Origin: Pararhizobium_B sp963760965
Lineage (GTDB): Bacteria; Pseudomonadota; Alphaproteobacteria; Rhizobiales; Rhizobiaceae
Direction of reading: 5' to 3'
Assembly: GCA_963760965.1 (NCBI GenBank)
Contig: CAVXEW010000008.1
Coordinates: 124,001-188,000 of the forward strand
Length of the DNA stretch: 64,000 nucleotides
Made by a program: the position numbers and the translations under genes. The notes beneath the pieces were generated by a model. That model was not told the DNA's origin. It searched no databases and saw only the letters and a list, made by a program, of their open reading frames with translations. Shown here piece by piece: positions 1-8,521 of the stretch (position 1 is the stretch's first letter; every line of letters begins with the position of its first letter).

Positions 1-774
1 CTGGAGGGGAAGCCACGCGACCGGTACAGGGCGCCGGCTCTGGACAAGGGGCTGGACATCCTCGAACTGTTGGCAGGATCCGAGGCCGGCCTTTCCCAGG
101 CCGAGATCGCCAAGGCCCTCAACCGGACGACCAACGAAATCTACCGGATGCTCGACCGGCTCGTGCGGCGGAACTACGTCGCCCGGGCCGGCGGCGACCG
201 GTACGAGCTGACGCTCAAGCTGTTCGCGCTTGCCCATGAAAGCCCTCCGATCCGGCGGCTTGTGAGCCATGCCCAGCCGGTCCTCCAGCGCATCGCCCGC
301 CAGGCCGGGCAGTCCTGCCACATCGTCGTCCTCGATCGCGGCGCCGTGATCTGCATCGCGCAGGCGGATGCGCCCGGCTACTGGGGCTTCGGCATCCGGG
401 TCGGCACCCGGATAGGCCTCGCCAATACCGGCTCGGGCCAGGTGTTCCTCGCTCTTGCCAGCGAACCCGAGCGACAGATGATGCTCGAGGAGCACGAGCC
501 CGTGCGCGGCGAGTTGGTGCCGGACGACCTCGAAGAGGAGCTTCGTGCCGTGCGCGAGCAGGGCTACCAGATGAGGGAGAGCCAGCAGCTGCGGGGTGTA
601 ATGAACATTTCCGTTCCGGTACTTGGGCCGAATGCGGGTGTCCTTGCAGTGATGACTTCGCCCTACGTGCACCGCCTCGACACCAGCGAGGCCCTGCAGC
701 CGGAAGCGGTCCTCGATCTGCTGCGGGCCGGCAGCACGGACATTTCGCGAATGGCCGGCGCGCTCACGGGCTGA
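1..774 (+). CDS. IclR family transcriptional regulator (5' end outside window)
   Basis: The reading frame is already open at base 1 and continues to the stop at 772-774, so the start codon lies just upstream of the window. The first visible residues (YRAPALDKGLDILELLA) are the usual beginning of an IclR winged-helix domain. A helix-turn-helix follows (LSQAEIAKAL, then NEIYRMLDRLVRR), and then the IclR effector-binding domain, with a conserved segment around SCHIVVLDRG and a glycine-rich pocket near NTGSGQVFLA. Such proteins bind DNA as dimers or tetramers and respond to small aromatic or organic acids. It lies 148 bp upstream of an ABC importer gene on the same strand, so control of that importer is a reasonable inference, but no operator was proved. 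Confidence 0.9.
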   Translation: MEGKPRDRYRAPALDKGLDILELLAGSEAGLSQAEIAKALNRTTNEIYRMLDRLVRRNYVARAGGDRYELTLKLFALAHESPPIRRLVSHAQPVLQRIARQAGQSCHIVVLDRGAVICIAQADAPGYWGFGIRVGTRIGLANTGSGQVFLALASEPERQMMLEEHEPVRGELVPDDLEEELRAVREQGYQMRESQQLRGVMNISVPVLGPNAGVLAVMTSPYVHRLDTSEALQPEAVLDLLRAGSTDISRMAGALTG

Positions 775-922
775 CATGCTGACGCCCGGGCCTGTCGAAC
801 GGGTTCCGTTTGCATTCCTTCGTCTTATGGGACATCACGCGCTCGTGTGTTATAGGCTGACGCAGTGCGCCTCCATTCGGGAGCGAGGGCGCATCGCATG
901 AACCAATTCTGGGAGGTAAAAC

Positions 923-2137
923 ATGAGACTGTCCTATCTCGCGAGCGTCTGCGGCGCTGCAATTCTGGCAACCGCGGGTGCTGCATCGGCGGCCGGCATA
1001 TCGAACGACGTCGTCAAGATCGGCGTTCTCGCCGACATGTCCGGCGTCTACTCCACGAGCTTCAGCGGCCAGGGAGCCGTCGACGCGGTCAAGATGGCGG
1101 TAAAGGACTTCGGCGGCACGGTTCTCGGCAAGAAGATCGAGGTCATCTCCGCAGACCACCAGAACAAGGCCGACGTCGCGTCTGCGACCGCACGCCAGTG
1201 GATCGACGAGGACCACGTCGACATGATCACCGATCTCACCAACTCGGCCGTCGCACTCGCGGTCCAGAAGGTGGCGTCCGACAAGCATACGATCACAATG
1301 GCGACAGGTGCCGCCAGCGCCGACCTGACCGGCAAGGATTGCACCAAGTACGGCATCCATTACGGCTACGACACCCACGCCCTGTCGGTTGGAACGGGCA
1401 CGGCCGTGGTCAAGAACGGTGGCGACAGCTGGTATTTCCTTACCGCCGACTACACATTCGGTCACAAGCTCGAGCAGGACACCGCAGACGTCGTCAAGAA
1501 GCTTGGCGGCAAGGTTCTGGGCGAATCGCGCGTGCCGCTCGCCAGCACCGACTTCTCCTCATACCTGTTGCAGGCCCAGTCTTCGGGCGCCAAGGTCATC
1601 GGCCTGGCCAATGCCGGCGGCGACACGGTGAACTCGATCAAGCAGGCGCATGAGTTCGGCATCACCCAGGCAGGCCAGCAGCTCGCCGGCCTGCTCGTCA
1701 CCATTTCGGACGTGAAGAGCATCGGCGTCGACGTCGCGAAGGGCCTCAGCTTCACGTCGGGCTGGTACTGGAACATGGACAAGGACTCCCGTGAATGGGA
1801 GCAGCGCTACGAGAAGTTCTCGAACGGTGCGGCACCCACCTTCCCGCACGCAGCCGACTATTCGCTGACCATCGCTTACCTCAACGCGATCAAGGCGGCC
1901 GGCACCGACGACCCCGATGCCGTGCGCGAACAGCTTGGCAAGATGAAGATCGACGATTTCTTCGCCAAGGGCGGCACCATCCGTCAGGACGGCCTGCTGC
2001 TCCACGACATGTACCTGCTCTCTGTCAAGACGGACGGCAAGGATCCGTGGGATGTCGCCGAGGTGACGCGGACAATTCCCGCCGACCAGGCCTATTCCTC
2101 GCTCAAGGAAGGCGGTTGCCCGCTTGTGAGCCAGTAG
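923..2137 (+). CDS. ABC transporter substrate-binding protein, branched-chain amino acid (HAAT) type
   Basis: This is a periplasmic solute-binding protein of 404 residues, the first gene of a complete HAAT importer. Residues 1 to about 23 form a Sec signal peptide ending ASAA before GISNDVVKIG. The mature part is a Leu/Ile/Val-binding-type (Peripla_BP_6) fold beginning VKIGVLADMSGVYS. The ATG has a strong Shine-Dalgarno sequence (GGGAGGT at 911-917). The binding pocket cannot be read from sequence alone; relatives bind amino acids, amides, urea or aromatic acids, so the substrate is unknown. It is followed by two ATPases and two permeases in the same direction. The order, binding protein then ATPases then permeases, differs from the E. 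coli liv operon but is common in alphaproteobacteria. Confidence 0.92.
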   Translation: MRLSYLASVCGAAILATAGAASAAGISNDVVKIGVLADMSGVYSTSFSGQGAVDAVKMAVKDFGGTVLGKKIEVISADHQNKADVASATARQWIDEDHVDMITDLTNSAVALAVQKVASDKHTITMATGAASADLTGKDCTKYGIHYGYDTHALSVGTGTAVVKNGGDSWYFLTADYTFGHKLEQDTADVVKKLGGKVLGESRVPLASTDFSSYLLQAQSSGAKVIGLANAGGDTVNSIKQAHEFGITQAGQQLAGLLVTISDVKSIGVDVAKGLSFTSGWYWNMDKDSREWEQRYEKFSNGAAPTFPHAADYSLTIAYLNAIKAAGTDDPDAVREQLGKMKIDDFFAKGGTIRQDGLLLHDMYLLSVKTDGKDPWDVAEVTRTIPADQAYSSLKEGGCPLVSQ

Positions 2138-2252
2138 GTCAGTCAACCGGCCGTGGCCGATGTCTCGGTCACGGCCGCTGCGCCTGGGAGGAGCCGACGC
2201 TGCGTTGGGCGCCGGGAGGACTGCGCGCAGCATCATCAGGCGGGATCGGAGC

Positions 2253-3020
2253 ATGGCGGATCACATCCTCGAGGCGCGCGGCCTCTCGAAGAGCTTCGGA
2301 GGGTTTGTCGCCGTCCGCGGCGTCGACCTCGACATCGAGCGCGGCAAGATCCACGCCCTCATCGGACCCAACGGCGCAGGCAAGACGACCGTCTTCAACC
2401 TGCTGACCAAGTTTCATACGCCGTCGGCCGGACGCATCCTCTTCGAAGGTCGCGACATCACCCGCTGGAAGCCGGCGGAGATCGCCAATCTCGGAATCAT
2501 CCGCTCGTTCCAGATTTCCGCGGTCTTTCCCCACCTGACTGCATTGCAGAACGTCCGTGTCGCTCTCCAGCGACGCCTCGGCGTCTCCTATCGCTTCTGG
2601 CAATCGGCCAGGGTCCTCGACGAGCTCCACGACGATGCGATGGAAAAGCTCGCCGCTGTCGGCCTCGCCGAATTTGCCGACACGCGGGCGGTTTCCCTCG
2701 CCTATGGCCGCAAGCGCGCGCTGGAGATCGCCACGACGCTCGCCCTGGATCCGAGGCTGATGCTGCTCGACGAGCCGACGCAGGGCATGGGCACCGAGGA
2801 CGTCGGACGCGTCACCGACCTGATCCGCGAAGTCGCCGCCGGCCGCTCGGTCCTGATGGTCGAGCACAACCTCGGCGTGGTGTCGACGCTCGCCGACACG
2901 ATCACGGTGCTCAATCGCGGCGAGATCCTCGCGGAAGGTCCCTATGAGACCGTCTCCCGGGATCCGGCGGTCATGGAGGCCTACATGGGCACCACTCCCG
3001 AGGAGATGGCCGAAGCATGA
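2253..3020 (+). CDS. HAAT ABC transporter ATP-binding protein, LivG type
   Basis: This cytoplasmic ATPase subunit powers the importer. The ATG at 2253 is preferred because MADHILEARGLSKSFGG is the normal family start; an in-frame upstream ATG at 2160 would add 31 atypical arginine-rich residues. With this start the protein has 255 residues. Visible motifs are Walker A GPNGAGKTT (38-46), a signature motif in the divergent form LAYGRKRALEIA (149-160), Walker B LMLLDEPTQG (169-178) and a switch histidine in VEHN. All catalytic residues are present. The stop overlaps the next ATPase gene by 4 bp, so translation is probably coupled. Confidence 0.9.
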   Translation: MADHILEARGLSKSFGGFVAVRGVDLDIERGKIHALIGPNGAGKTTVFNLLTKFHTPSAGRILFEGRDITRWKPAEIANLGIIRSFQISAVFPHLTALQNVRVALQRRLGVSYRFWQSARVLDELHDDAMEKLAAVGLAEFADTRAVSLAYGRKRALEIATTLALDPRLMLLDEPTQGMGTEDVGRVTDLIREVAAGRSVLMVEHNLGVVSTLADTITVLNRGEILAEGPYETVSRDPAVMEAYMGTTPEEMAEA

Positions 3021-3751
3021 CTGCGAAGGCAACGACGGACCGTTCGGCGGGCGAACTTCTGCGCGTGCGCGACCTGCACGCACACTACGGCGAATCCCAC
3101 ATATTGCACGGGATCGATCTCGATCTGCGAGAGGGCGAGGTGGCGACGCTGCTCGGTCGCAACGGCGCCGGCCGCACGACCACGCTCAGGGCGTTGCTCG
3201 GCCTCGTGGACCGGAGATCCGGATCGATCAGCGTGCGCGGCGAGGAGATAATCTCCCTCCCGACCCACCGCATCGCCCATCTGGGACTCATCGGCTACTG
3301 CCCGGAGGAACGCGGCATCTTCTCCACGCTGACGGTCGAGGAGAATCTCATGCTCCCTCCGAGCGTGGGCCCCGGAGGCTTGGAGACCGACGAGATATAC
3401 GACATGTTCCCGAACCTCCGCGAGGTGCGCCGCCGAATGGGCACGCGGCTTTCCGGCGGCGAGCAGCAGATGCTGGCGATTGCGCGCATCCTGAGGACGG
3501 GGGCCCGGCTTCTGCTTCTCGACGAGATCACCGAAGGGCTGGCCCCGGTGATCGTGAAGCGCCTCGGCGAAATTATCACCCGCCTGAAAGAACGCGGCTT
3601 CACCATCGTGCTGGTCGAGCAGAACTTCCGGTTCGCGGCGCCGCTCGCCGATCGCCACTACGTCATCGAGCACGGCAGGGTGATCGACCAGATCGAGGCC
3701 GCGGACGTCCCGGCCAACATGGAGCGGCTCAACCGCTATCTGAGCGTCTGA
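3017..3751 (+). CDS. HAAT ABC transporter ATP-binding protein, LivF type, with Walker A arginine
   Basis: This is the second ATPase of the importer, 244 residues, overlapping the previous gene by ATGA. It has signature LSGGEQ (145-150), Walker B LLLLDE (165-170) and the LivF-type VEQN in place of a switch histidine. The Walker A motif reads GRNGAGRTT (47-55): the invariant lysine is an arginine at residue 53, encoded CGC. Lysine at this position normally contacts the beta and gamma phosphates of ATP. Arginine variants of LivF-type proteins exist in my recollection, so this may be a subfamily trait and not a defect. The partner LivG-type subunit keeps a normal lysine, so the heterodimer would have one canonical site. 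Confidence 0.9.
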   Translation: MTAKATTDRSAGELLRVRDLHAHYGESHILHGIDLDLREGEVATLLGRNGAGRTTTLRALLGLVDRRSGSISVRGEEIISLPTHRIAHLGLIGYCPEERGIFSTLTVEENLMLPPSVGPGGLETDEIYDMFPNLREVRRRMGTRLSGGEQQMLAIARILRTGARLLLLDEITEGLAPVIVKRLGEIITRLKERGFTIVLVEQNFRFAAPLADRHYVIEHGRVIDQIEAADVPANMERLNRYLSV

Positions 3752-3797
3752 CAGGAGACGAGGCAACCGCCATGAAAAGCATCCGAAGGCCGAACCG

Positions 3798-4694
3798 ATG
3801 ATGCGGCTGATTCTCGCCCAGGGCATGCTGGGCCTCAACAACGGCGTGTTCTACGCCATTCTCAGCCTCGGCCTCGCCGTCATATTCGGCATGCTCAACG
3901 TCATCAATTTCGCCCACGGCGCGCTCTACATGCTCGGCGCCTTCGTCGCCCTGATCATCTACACCTATCTCGGCCCCTGGATCGGTATCGACGCACTCCA
4001 CATCGGCTTCTGGCCGGCACTGGTCATTGCGCCGCTGGTAGTCGGCTGCATCGGCATCGTGATCGAGCGAACCATGCTGCGCTGGCTTTACGACCTCGAC
4101 CACATCTACGGCCTGCTGCTCACCTTCGGGATCGCGCTCGTGCTGCAGGGCGTCTTCTCGAACTACTTCAACATCTCCGGCACGCCGTATCCGGCGATGC
4201 CGGCATCGCTGCGGGGAATCGTCAATCTCGGGTTCATGATGTTCCCGAAATACCGCCTGTTCGTGATCGTCTTTTCGCTGATCGTCTGCTTCGCGACGTG
4301 GTATGTGATCGAACGCACCCGGATAGGCGCCTATTTGCGTGCCGGAACGGAAAATCCCGAGCTCGTACAGGCGTTCGGCATCAACGTGCCGCGCATGGTG
4401 ACGATCACCTTCGGCTTCGGCACGGCGCTCGCCGGGCTTGCCGGCGTGCTCGCTGCCCCCATCTATTCCGTCAGTCCGCTGATGGGCGCCGACATCATCA
4501 TCATCGTCTTCGCTGTCGTTGTCATCGGCGGCATGGGCTCGATCATGGGCGCGATCGTCTCCGGCCTGGCCCTGGGCCTGATCGAGGGCGTCACCAAGGT
4601 CTTCTATGCACCGGCGGCGAACACCGTGATCTTCTTCCTGATGGTGATCGTGCTGCTCGTCAGGCCGGCCGGCCTTTTCGGTCGACAGAGTTGA
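3798..4694 (+). CDS. HAAT ABC transporter permease, LivH type
   Basis: This is an inner-membrane permease of 298 residues and about eight hydrophobic segments. It carries the family landmark GMLNVINFAHGALYMLGAF near the N terminus and the conserved cytoplasmic loop EN-EL-QAFGINVPR that docks on the ATPases. The C-terminal half has the GGMGSIMGA stretch typical of this family. The start is one of two adjacent ATGs (3798 or 3801). A nine-codon frame (3772-3801, MKSIRRPNR) ends in a TGA that overlaps the first ATG, so initiation could be coupled to that short leader. LivM follows 10 bp downstream. Confidence 0.92.
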   Translation: MMRLILAQGMLGLNNGVFYAILSLGLAVIFGMLNVINFAHGALYMLGAFVALIIYTYLGPWIGIDALHIGFWPALVIAPLVVGCIGIVIERTMLRWLYDLDHIYGLLLTFGIALVLQGVFSNYFNISGTPYPAMPASLRGIVNLGFMMFPKYRLFVIVFSLIVCFATWYVIERTRIGAYLRAGTENPELVQAFGINVPRMVTITFGFGTALAGLAGVLAAPIYSVSPLMGADIIIIVFAVVVIGGMGSIMGAIVSGLALGLIEGVTKVFYAPAANTVIFFLMVIVLLVRPAGLFGRQS

Positions 4695-4704
4695 GGCGGC
4701 CGAA

Positions 4705-5625
4705 ATGTTGAACAAGATACTCTGGATCGTCCTCCTCGCCGTCGTGCTGACCGCGCCCGCCTATGTCTATCCGGTCTTCGCGATGCAGCTGATGTGCTTC
4801 GCGCTGTTCGCTTGCGCCTTCAACCTGCTGCTCGGCTACACGGGCCTGCTGTCCTTCGGTCACGCTGCCTTCTTCGGCAGTGCCGCCTACATCGCCGGAC
4901 ACACGATCAAGGTCTGGGGCTTCCCGCCGCTTCTCGGCATCGTCTGCGGAGCCCTGGTCGCGGCAGCGCTTGGCTACGTCGTCGGCTCCCTCGCCATCCG
5001 CCGTCAGGGCATCTACTTTGCCATGATCACTCTCGCGCTGGCCCAGATCGTCTATTTTCTCGGCCTGCAGCTGCCCTTCACAGGCGGAGAAAACGGCTTG
5101 CAGGGCATCCCCCGCGGCCACCTGTTCGGCGTATTCGACCTCAACCGGCCCCTCGTCATGTATTATTTCGTCGCGGCGGTCTTCCTCATCGGATTCTCCA
5201 TCATCCACCGCGCCATCCATTCGCCCTTCGGGCAGGTGCTGCAGGCGATCCGGGAAAACGAGCCTCGCGCCCTGTCGCTGGGCTATAACGTCGACCGTTT
5301 CAAGCTGACGGCATTCGTCCTGTCGGCCGGGCTTGCCGGCCTCGCCGGCGCGACGAAGGCGGTGGTCTTCCAGTTCGCTTCCCTCACGGACCTGCACTGG
5401 ACCACCTCTGGCGAGGTGGTCCTGATGACGCTGCTCGGCGGAATGGGAACTGTCTTTGGCCCCGTCGTCGGTGCGGTCACGGTGGTGTCCCTCGAGCACG
5501 AGCTCGCGAGCATCGGCTCGTGGGTCCAGGTCGTGATAGGCCTGATCTTCATCGCCTGCGTGCTTGTCTTCCGCCGCGGCATTGTCGGCGAACTTGCGCG
5601 CATCGCCAGGGCGGGTTCGGCCTGA
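4705..5625 (+). CDS. HAAT ABC transporter permease, LivM type
   Basis: This is the second membrane subunit of the importer, 306 residues with multiple transmembrane helices. Landmarks are the N-terminal NLLLGYTGLLSFGHAAFFG, the loop IRENEPRALSLGYNV that contacts the ATPase, and the GGMGTVFGPVVGA segment near the C terminus. It completes the set of binding protein, two ATPases and two permeases at 923-5625, all on one strand with gaps of no more than about 115 bp. That makes a single operon likely. The substrate remains unidentified. Confidence 0.92.
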   Translation: MLNKILWIVLLAVVLTAPAYVYPVFAMQLMCFALFACAFNLLLGYTGLLSFGHAAFFGSAAYIAGHTIKVWGFPPLLGIVCGALVAAALGYVVGSLAIRRQGIYFAMITLALAQIVYFLGLQLPFTGGENGLQGIPRGHLFGVFDLNRPLVMYYFVAAVFLIGFSIIHRAIHSPFGQVLQAIRENEPRALSLGYNVDRFKLTAFVLSAGLAGLAGATKAVVFQFASLTDLHWTTSGEVVLMTLLGGMGTVFGPVVGAVTVVSLEHELASIGSWVQVVIGLIFIACVLVFRRGIVGELARIARAGSA

Positions 5626-5696
5626 TCACGCTCGCCGCCCTCGCATTGCCCGGCTTCAAGGCCTATATGCCTGCGGAAAACGAATGCGAGGCGAAC

Positions 5697-6119
5697 ATGG
5701 CCGAGGTCGATCAGACCGCAGACTGGGCGGGGCGCCATGCTCCGTCGCTTGAAGAATTCGAATCTCTGGCGCGGGAGGCCTATGCCCGCCTGCCGGGGGA
5801 GTTTCGTGCCCTGAGCACGGACGTCATCATACAGATCAGCGACTTTCCGCCGGACGAGATCGTCGAGGACATGGCACTCGACACCCCTTTCGATCTGCTC
5901 GGCCTGTTCGAAGGGGAAGGCATCGGCCAGCGCTTCAGCGTCAGGACCGGTGAAATGCCCAACACGATCTCTCTCTATCGCCGGCCGATCCTCGACTACT
6001 GGTCGGAGAACGAAGAGACGCTTGGCGACATCATCACTCACGTCCTCATCCACGAGATCGGCCACCATTTCGGCCTTTCGGACGACGACATGGAACGGAT
6101 CGAGGCGACCGCCGCCTGA
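5697..6119 (+). CDS. Small metallopeptidase family protein (COG3824-type zincin)
   Basis: This is a cytoplasmic protein of 140 residues with a clear zinc-protease motif HEIGHHFGLSDDD at 119-131 (HExxH plus a downstream acidic ligand). It belongs to the short single-domain zincin family often annotated as metallopeptidase family protein. The ATG at 5697 has GAGG five bases upstream; the frame is open further upstream but that part overlaps livM and has no family character. It lies 71 bp behind the importer operon and may be read through from it. A physiological substrate is not known for the family. Confidence 0.85.
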   Translation: MAEVDQTADWAGRHAPSLEEFESLAREAYARLPGEFRALSTDVIIQISDFPPDEIVEDMALDTPFDLLGLFEGEGIGQRFSVRTGEMPNTISLYRRPILDYWSENEETLGDIITHVLIHEIGHHFGLSDDDMERIEATAA

Positions 6120-6125
6120 CCCCCG

Positions 6126-6332
6126 CTACTGCTCGCCGAGCTTCATGGAGGGGTCGTACTCGACGCCGTCGACCTCCTTGTAGACCGCCTGGCCGCAGCG
6201 CATCCGGCCGCTTGCCTGGTCCCAGGCGTAGCTCGGGGAACCGTGCAGGAACCAGCCGCCGTTCAGCGCCGCCGAAACCTTGTGGCAGAAGCTGGCGTCG
6301 TCCGGCCCTGTGAGAAAGCGATAGAGTTTCAT
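6126..6332 (-). CDS. DUF1737 domain-containing small protein
   Basis: This is a 68-residue soluble protein beginning MKLYRFLTGPDDASFCHKV. It has a conserved centre LNGGWFLHGSP followed by QAVYKEVDG, which is the DUF1737 pattern. Its ATG overlaps the stop codon of the upstream CoA-lyase gene as ATGA, and AGGAAAGG precedes the start, so the two are almost certainly co-translated. The biochemical function of DUF1737 is unknown to me. The tight coupling suggests a role linked to the lyase, but that is inference. The gene converges with the metallopeptidase gene, 6 bp away. Confidence 0.85.
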   Translation of the reverse strand: MKLYRFLTGPDDASFCHKVSAALNGGWFLHGSPSYAWDQASGRMRCGQAVYKEVDGVEYDPSMKLGEQ

Positions 6333-7237
6333 GACCTTTCCTGTCGTCTCGAGATGGCGTGAGCCCTGGCGATCAGTTTTTCGGCGGATGCCAGGTGGAG
6401 CCTCTCGACCATCCGCCCGTTCATGCTGATCACGCCCCTGCCTGCATTCTCCGGCCGGGCAAAGGCCGCCACGATCGCTTCGGCCTCCGCTTGGTCCGCG
6501 GCCGGGATATCGAACTCCGCGTTCGCGGCCGCGATCTGGGCCGGGTGGATGAGCGTCTTGCCGTCGAAGCCCATTGCGGCACCGGCCGCGCATTCCTGCC
6601 GGCAGCCCTCGACATCGCGGAAGTCATTGTAGACCCCGTCGAGGACGTCGAGACCGCCGGCGCGCGCCGCGATCAGGATCTGCATGAGCCACGGCGACAG
6701 CCGGGCGCGACCATCTCCCGGAGAGACCCCGGTCTCCTTGACGAGGTCGTTGGTCCCGACCACGAAGGCGTCGAGCCGCGTGTCCGCCCTTCTGCCTTCC
6801 GCCGAGATCCGGCCGGCTTCGAGAACGCCGAGCGGCGTCTCGATCATCGCCCACAGGCGGAGGTCGGCGGGGGCGTCCGTCTCTGCGAGCGCGAATTCGA
6901 TCTCGCGAATGTCCTCTGGCCCGGAAACCTTCGGCAACAGGATCGCATCCGGCCTGCAGGCCCTGGCGGCGAGCAGATCCTCGTGCCCCCAGGGAGAGGA
7001 AAGGGCATTGATCCGGATCACGCGTTCGGCCTCGGCGGTTCTCCCCGCACGAAAGAAGTCGCGCAGGCCCTCGCGGGCCTCCGGCCTGGCCTCCGGCGCG
7101 GTAGAATCCTCAAGGTCGTAGATCACGACATCGGCACCGAGCCCGGCGGACTTGGCGCGCGCCCGCTCGTTGCCGGCGGGAACATAAAGAACGGAACGGC
7201 GCGGCCGCGCCGGGCGGTGGGCGAGGAGACTTGCCAT
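6329..7237 (-). CDS. CoA ester lyase, HpcH/HpaI aldolase / citrate lyase beta family
   Basis: This is a 302-residue TIM-barrel enzyme of the CitE/malyl-CoA lyase type. It has RSVLYVPAGNERARAKS at the N terminus (phosphate/CoA-binding arginines), the DLEDS acid cluster (about 41-45) and a metal-binding region around AMIETPLGVLEA. FDGKTLIHPAQ is the usual C-terminal landmark. Likely reactions are reversible cleavage of a 3-hydroxyacyl-CoA such as malyl-CoA, citramalyl-CoA or beta-methylmalyl-CoA; the exact substrate cannot be assigned. The start at 7237 was chosen because MASLLAHRPARPRR is family-like and an upstream extension overlaps the divergent oxidoreductase gene. It is coupled to the DUF1737 gene downstream. 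Confidence 0.88.
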   Translation of the reverse strand: MASLLAHRPARPRRSVLYVPAGNERARAKSAGLGADVVIYDLEDSTAPEARPEAREGLRDFFRAGRTAEAERVIRINALSSPWGHEDLLAARACRPDAILLPKVSGPEDIREIEFALAETDAPADLRLWAMIETPLGVLEAGRISAEGRRADTRLDAFVVGTNDLVKETGVSPGDGRARLSPWLMQILIAARAGGLDVLDGVYNDFRDVEGCRQECAAGAAMGFDGKTLIHPAQIAAANAEFDIPAADQAEAEAIVAAFARPENAGRGVISMNGRMVERLHLASAEKLIARAHAISRRQERS

Positions 7238-7348
7238 GGTCGCACTCTTGCCCTGCAAGGCTGCCGGGCGCAAGGGATCACCGGCCAGGCCTTGCCAGAA
7301 CGGCACGGCTCGCCCAAAGTCGCTCGCGTCGACCAGGACGGACAGATC

Positions 7349-8521
7349 ATGGCCACCAATTTCGACATCCTCATCGCCGGTGGCGCCATCATGGGAAGCA
7401 TGGTCGCCTGGTTCCTGCGTGAGGAGGGTTTCGACGGGACGATCGCGATCGTCGAGCCGGACCCCGCCTTCGCACGCTCCGCCACGACCCTGTCCGCCGC
7501 GTCGATCCGCCAGCAGTTCTCCATTCGCGAAAACATCCTGCTCTCGCGGTTCGGCCTTGAATTCATCCGCGGCCTCAAGAACCGGTTCGGCCCGGACGCC
7601 GACATCGGGTTCGTCGAGCGTGGCTACCTTGTCCTCGCAGGAAAGGACGGCTGGCCCTCCCTTCTGGCCACGCACGAGGTCGAACGCGATGCCGGCGCAC
7701 CGATCGAGCTGATGCGGCAGGCGGAGCTCGCGGAACGCTTCCCCTGGCTATCGGTAGAAGGACTTTCCGGCGGCACCTTCGGCCGCGCGGGCGAGGGCTG
7801 GTTCGACGCTCACCGTTTCCTCGCGGTCATCCGCCAAGGGCTTCGAACCCGCCGGATCGCCTTTGTGAGGGACCGCGTCGTCGCCATAGATCACGACGGC
7901 CGTCGTGTTCTGGGAGCGCGGCTGTCGGGCGGCACGGCAATCGCCTGCGGCGCGCTCGTGAATGCCGCCGGTCCTTCTGCCGGCGCGGTGGCGGCCTTGG
8001 CGGGCATCGCCCTTCCGGTGGAGCCGCGCAAGCGCAGCGTCTTCGTCTTTTCCGCGGCAGAACCGCCCCGCGACATGACCATGACCATCGACCCGTCCGG
8101 TGTATACGTGCGCCCCGAAGGCGATGTCTTCATCTGCGGCACCTCGCCGGCGCCCCAAGATGACGGTCCAGCCGATCCGGACGACTTCGATCCCGACTAT
8201 TCGCTCTTCGACGAGATCCTGTGGCCGACACTTGCCGGCCGGATCCCTGCTTTCGAGTCGATCCGCTTCCAGCGCGCCTGGGCGGGCCACTACGACTACA
8301 ACGTGCTCGACCGGAACGCCGTAATCGGTCCCCATCCGGAACTCGCGAACTTCCATTTCATAAACGGCTTCTCGGGGCACGGCCTCCAGCAGGCGCCCGG
8401 CGCCGGCCGGGCCCTTGCCGAATTCATCGTCCACGGCGCCTTCCGGTCGATCGACTGCTCCGCGTTCGGATTCGACCGGATCCGCGATGGAAAGCCATTT
8501 CGTGAACGCAGTGTAATCTAA
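7349..8521 (+). CDS. FAD-dependent oxidoreductase, D-amino-acid oxidase (DAO) family
   Basis: This is a 390-residue flavoenzyme. The N terminus FDILIAGGAIMGSMVAWFL contains the dinucleotide-binding GGAxxG motif. The middle carries a glycine-oxidase/sarcosine-oxidase-like substrate domain, and the C terminus has FHFINGFSGHGLQQAPG, the conserved FAD-contacting segment of the DAO family. The overall pattern resembles FOXRED1-like or dimethylglycine/sarcosine-type oxidoreductases acting on secondary amines or amino acids. It is divergent from the CoA-lyase gene across 111 bp, which would allow shared regulation. Long antisense frames over the lyase join this frame upstream, but only the ATG at 7349 gives a proper FAD domain start. 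Confidence 0.88.
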   Translation: MATNFDILIAGGAIMGSMVAWFLREEGFDGTIAIVEPDPAFARSATTLSAASIRQQFSIRENILLSRFGLEFIRGLKNRFGPDADIGFVERGYLVLAGKDGWPSLLATHEVERDAGAPIELMRQAELAERFPWLSVEGLSGGTFGRAGEGWFDAHRFLAVIRQGLRTRRIAFVRDRVVAIDHDGRRVLGARLSGGTAIACGALVNAAGPSAGAVAALAGIALPVEPRKRSVFVFSAAEPPRDMTMTIDPSGVYVRPEGDVFICGTSPAPQDDGPADPDDFDPDYSLFDEILWPTLAGRIPAFESIRFQRAWAGHYDYNVLDRNAVIGPHPELANFHFINGFSGHGLQQAPGAGRALAEFIVHGAFRSIDCSAFGFDRIRDGKPFRERSVI

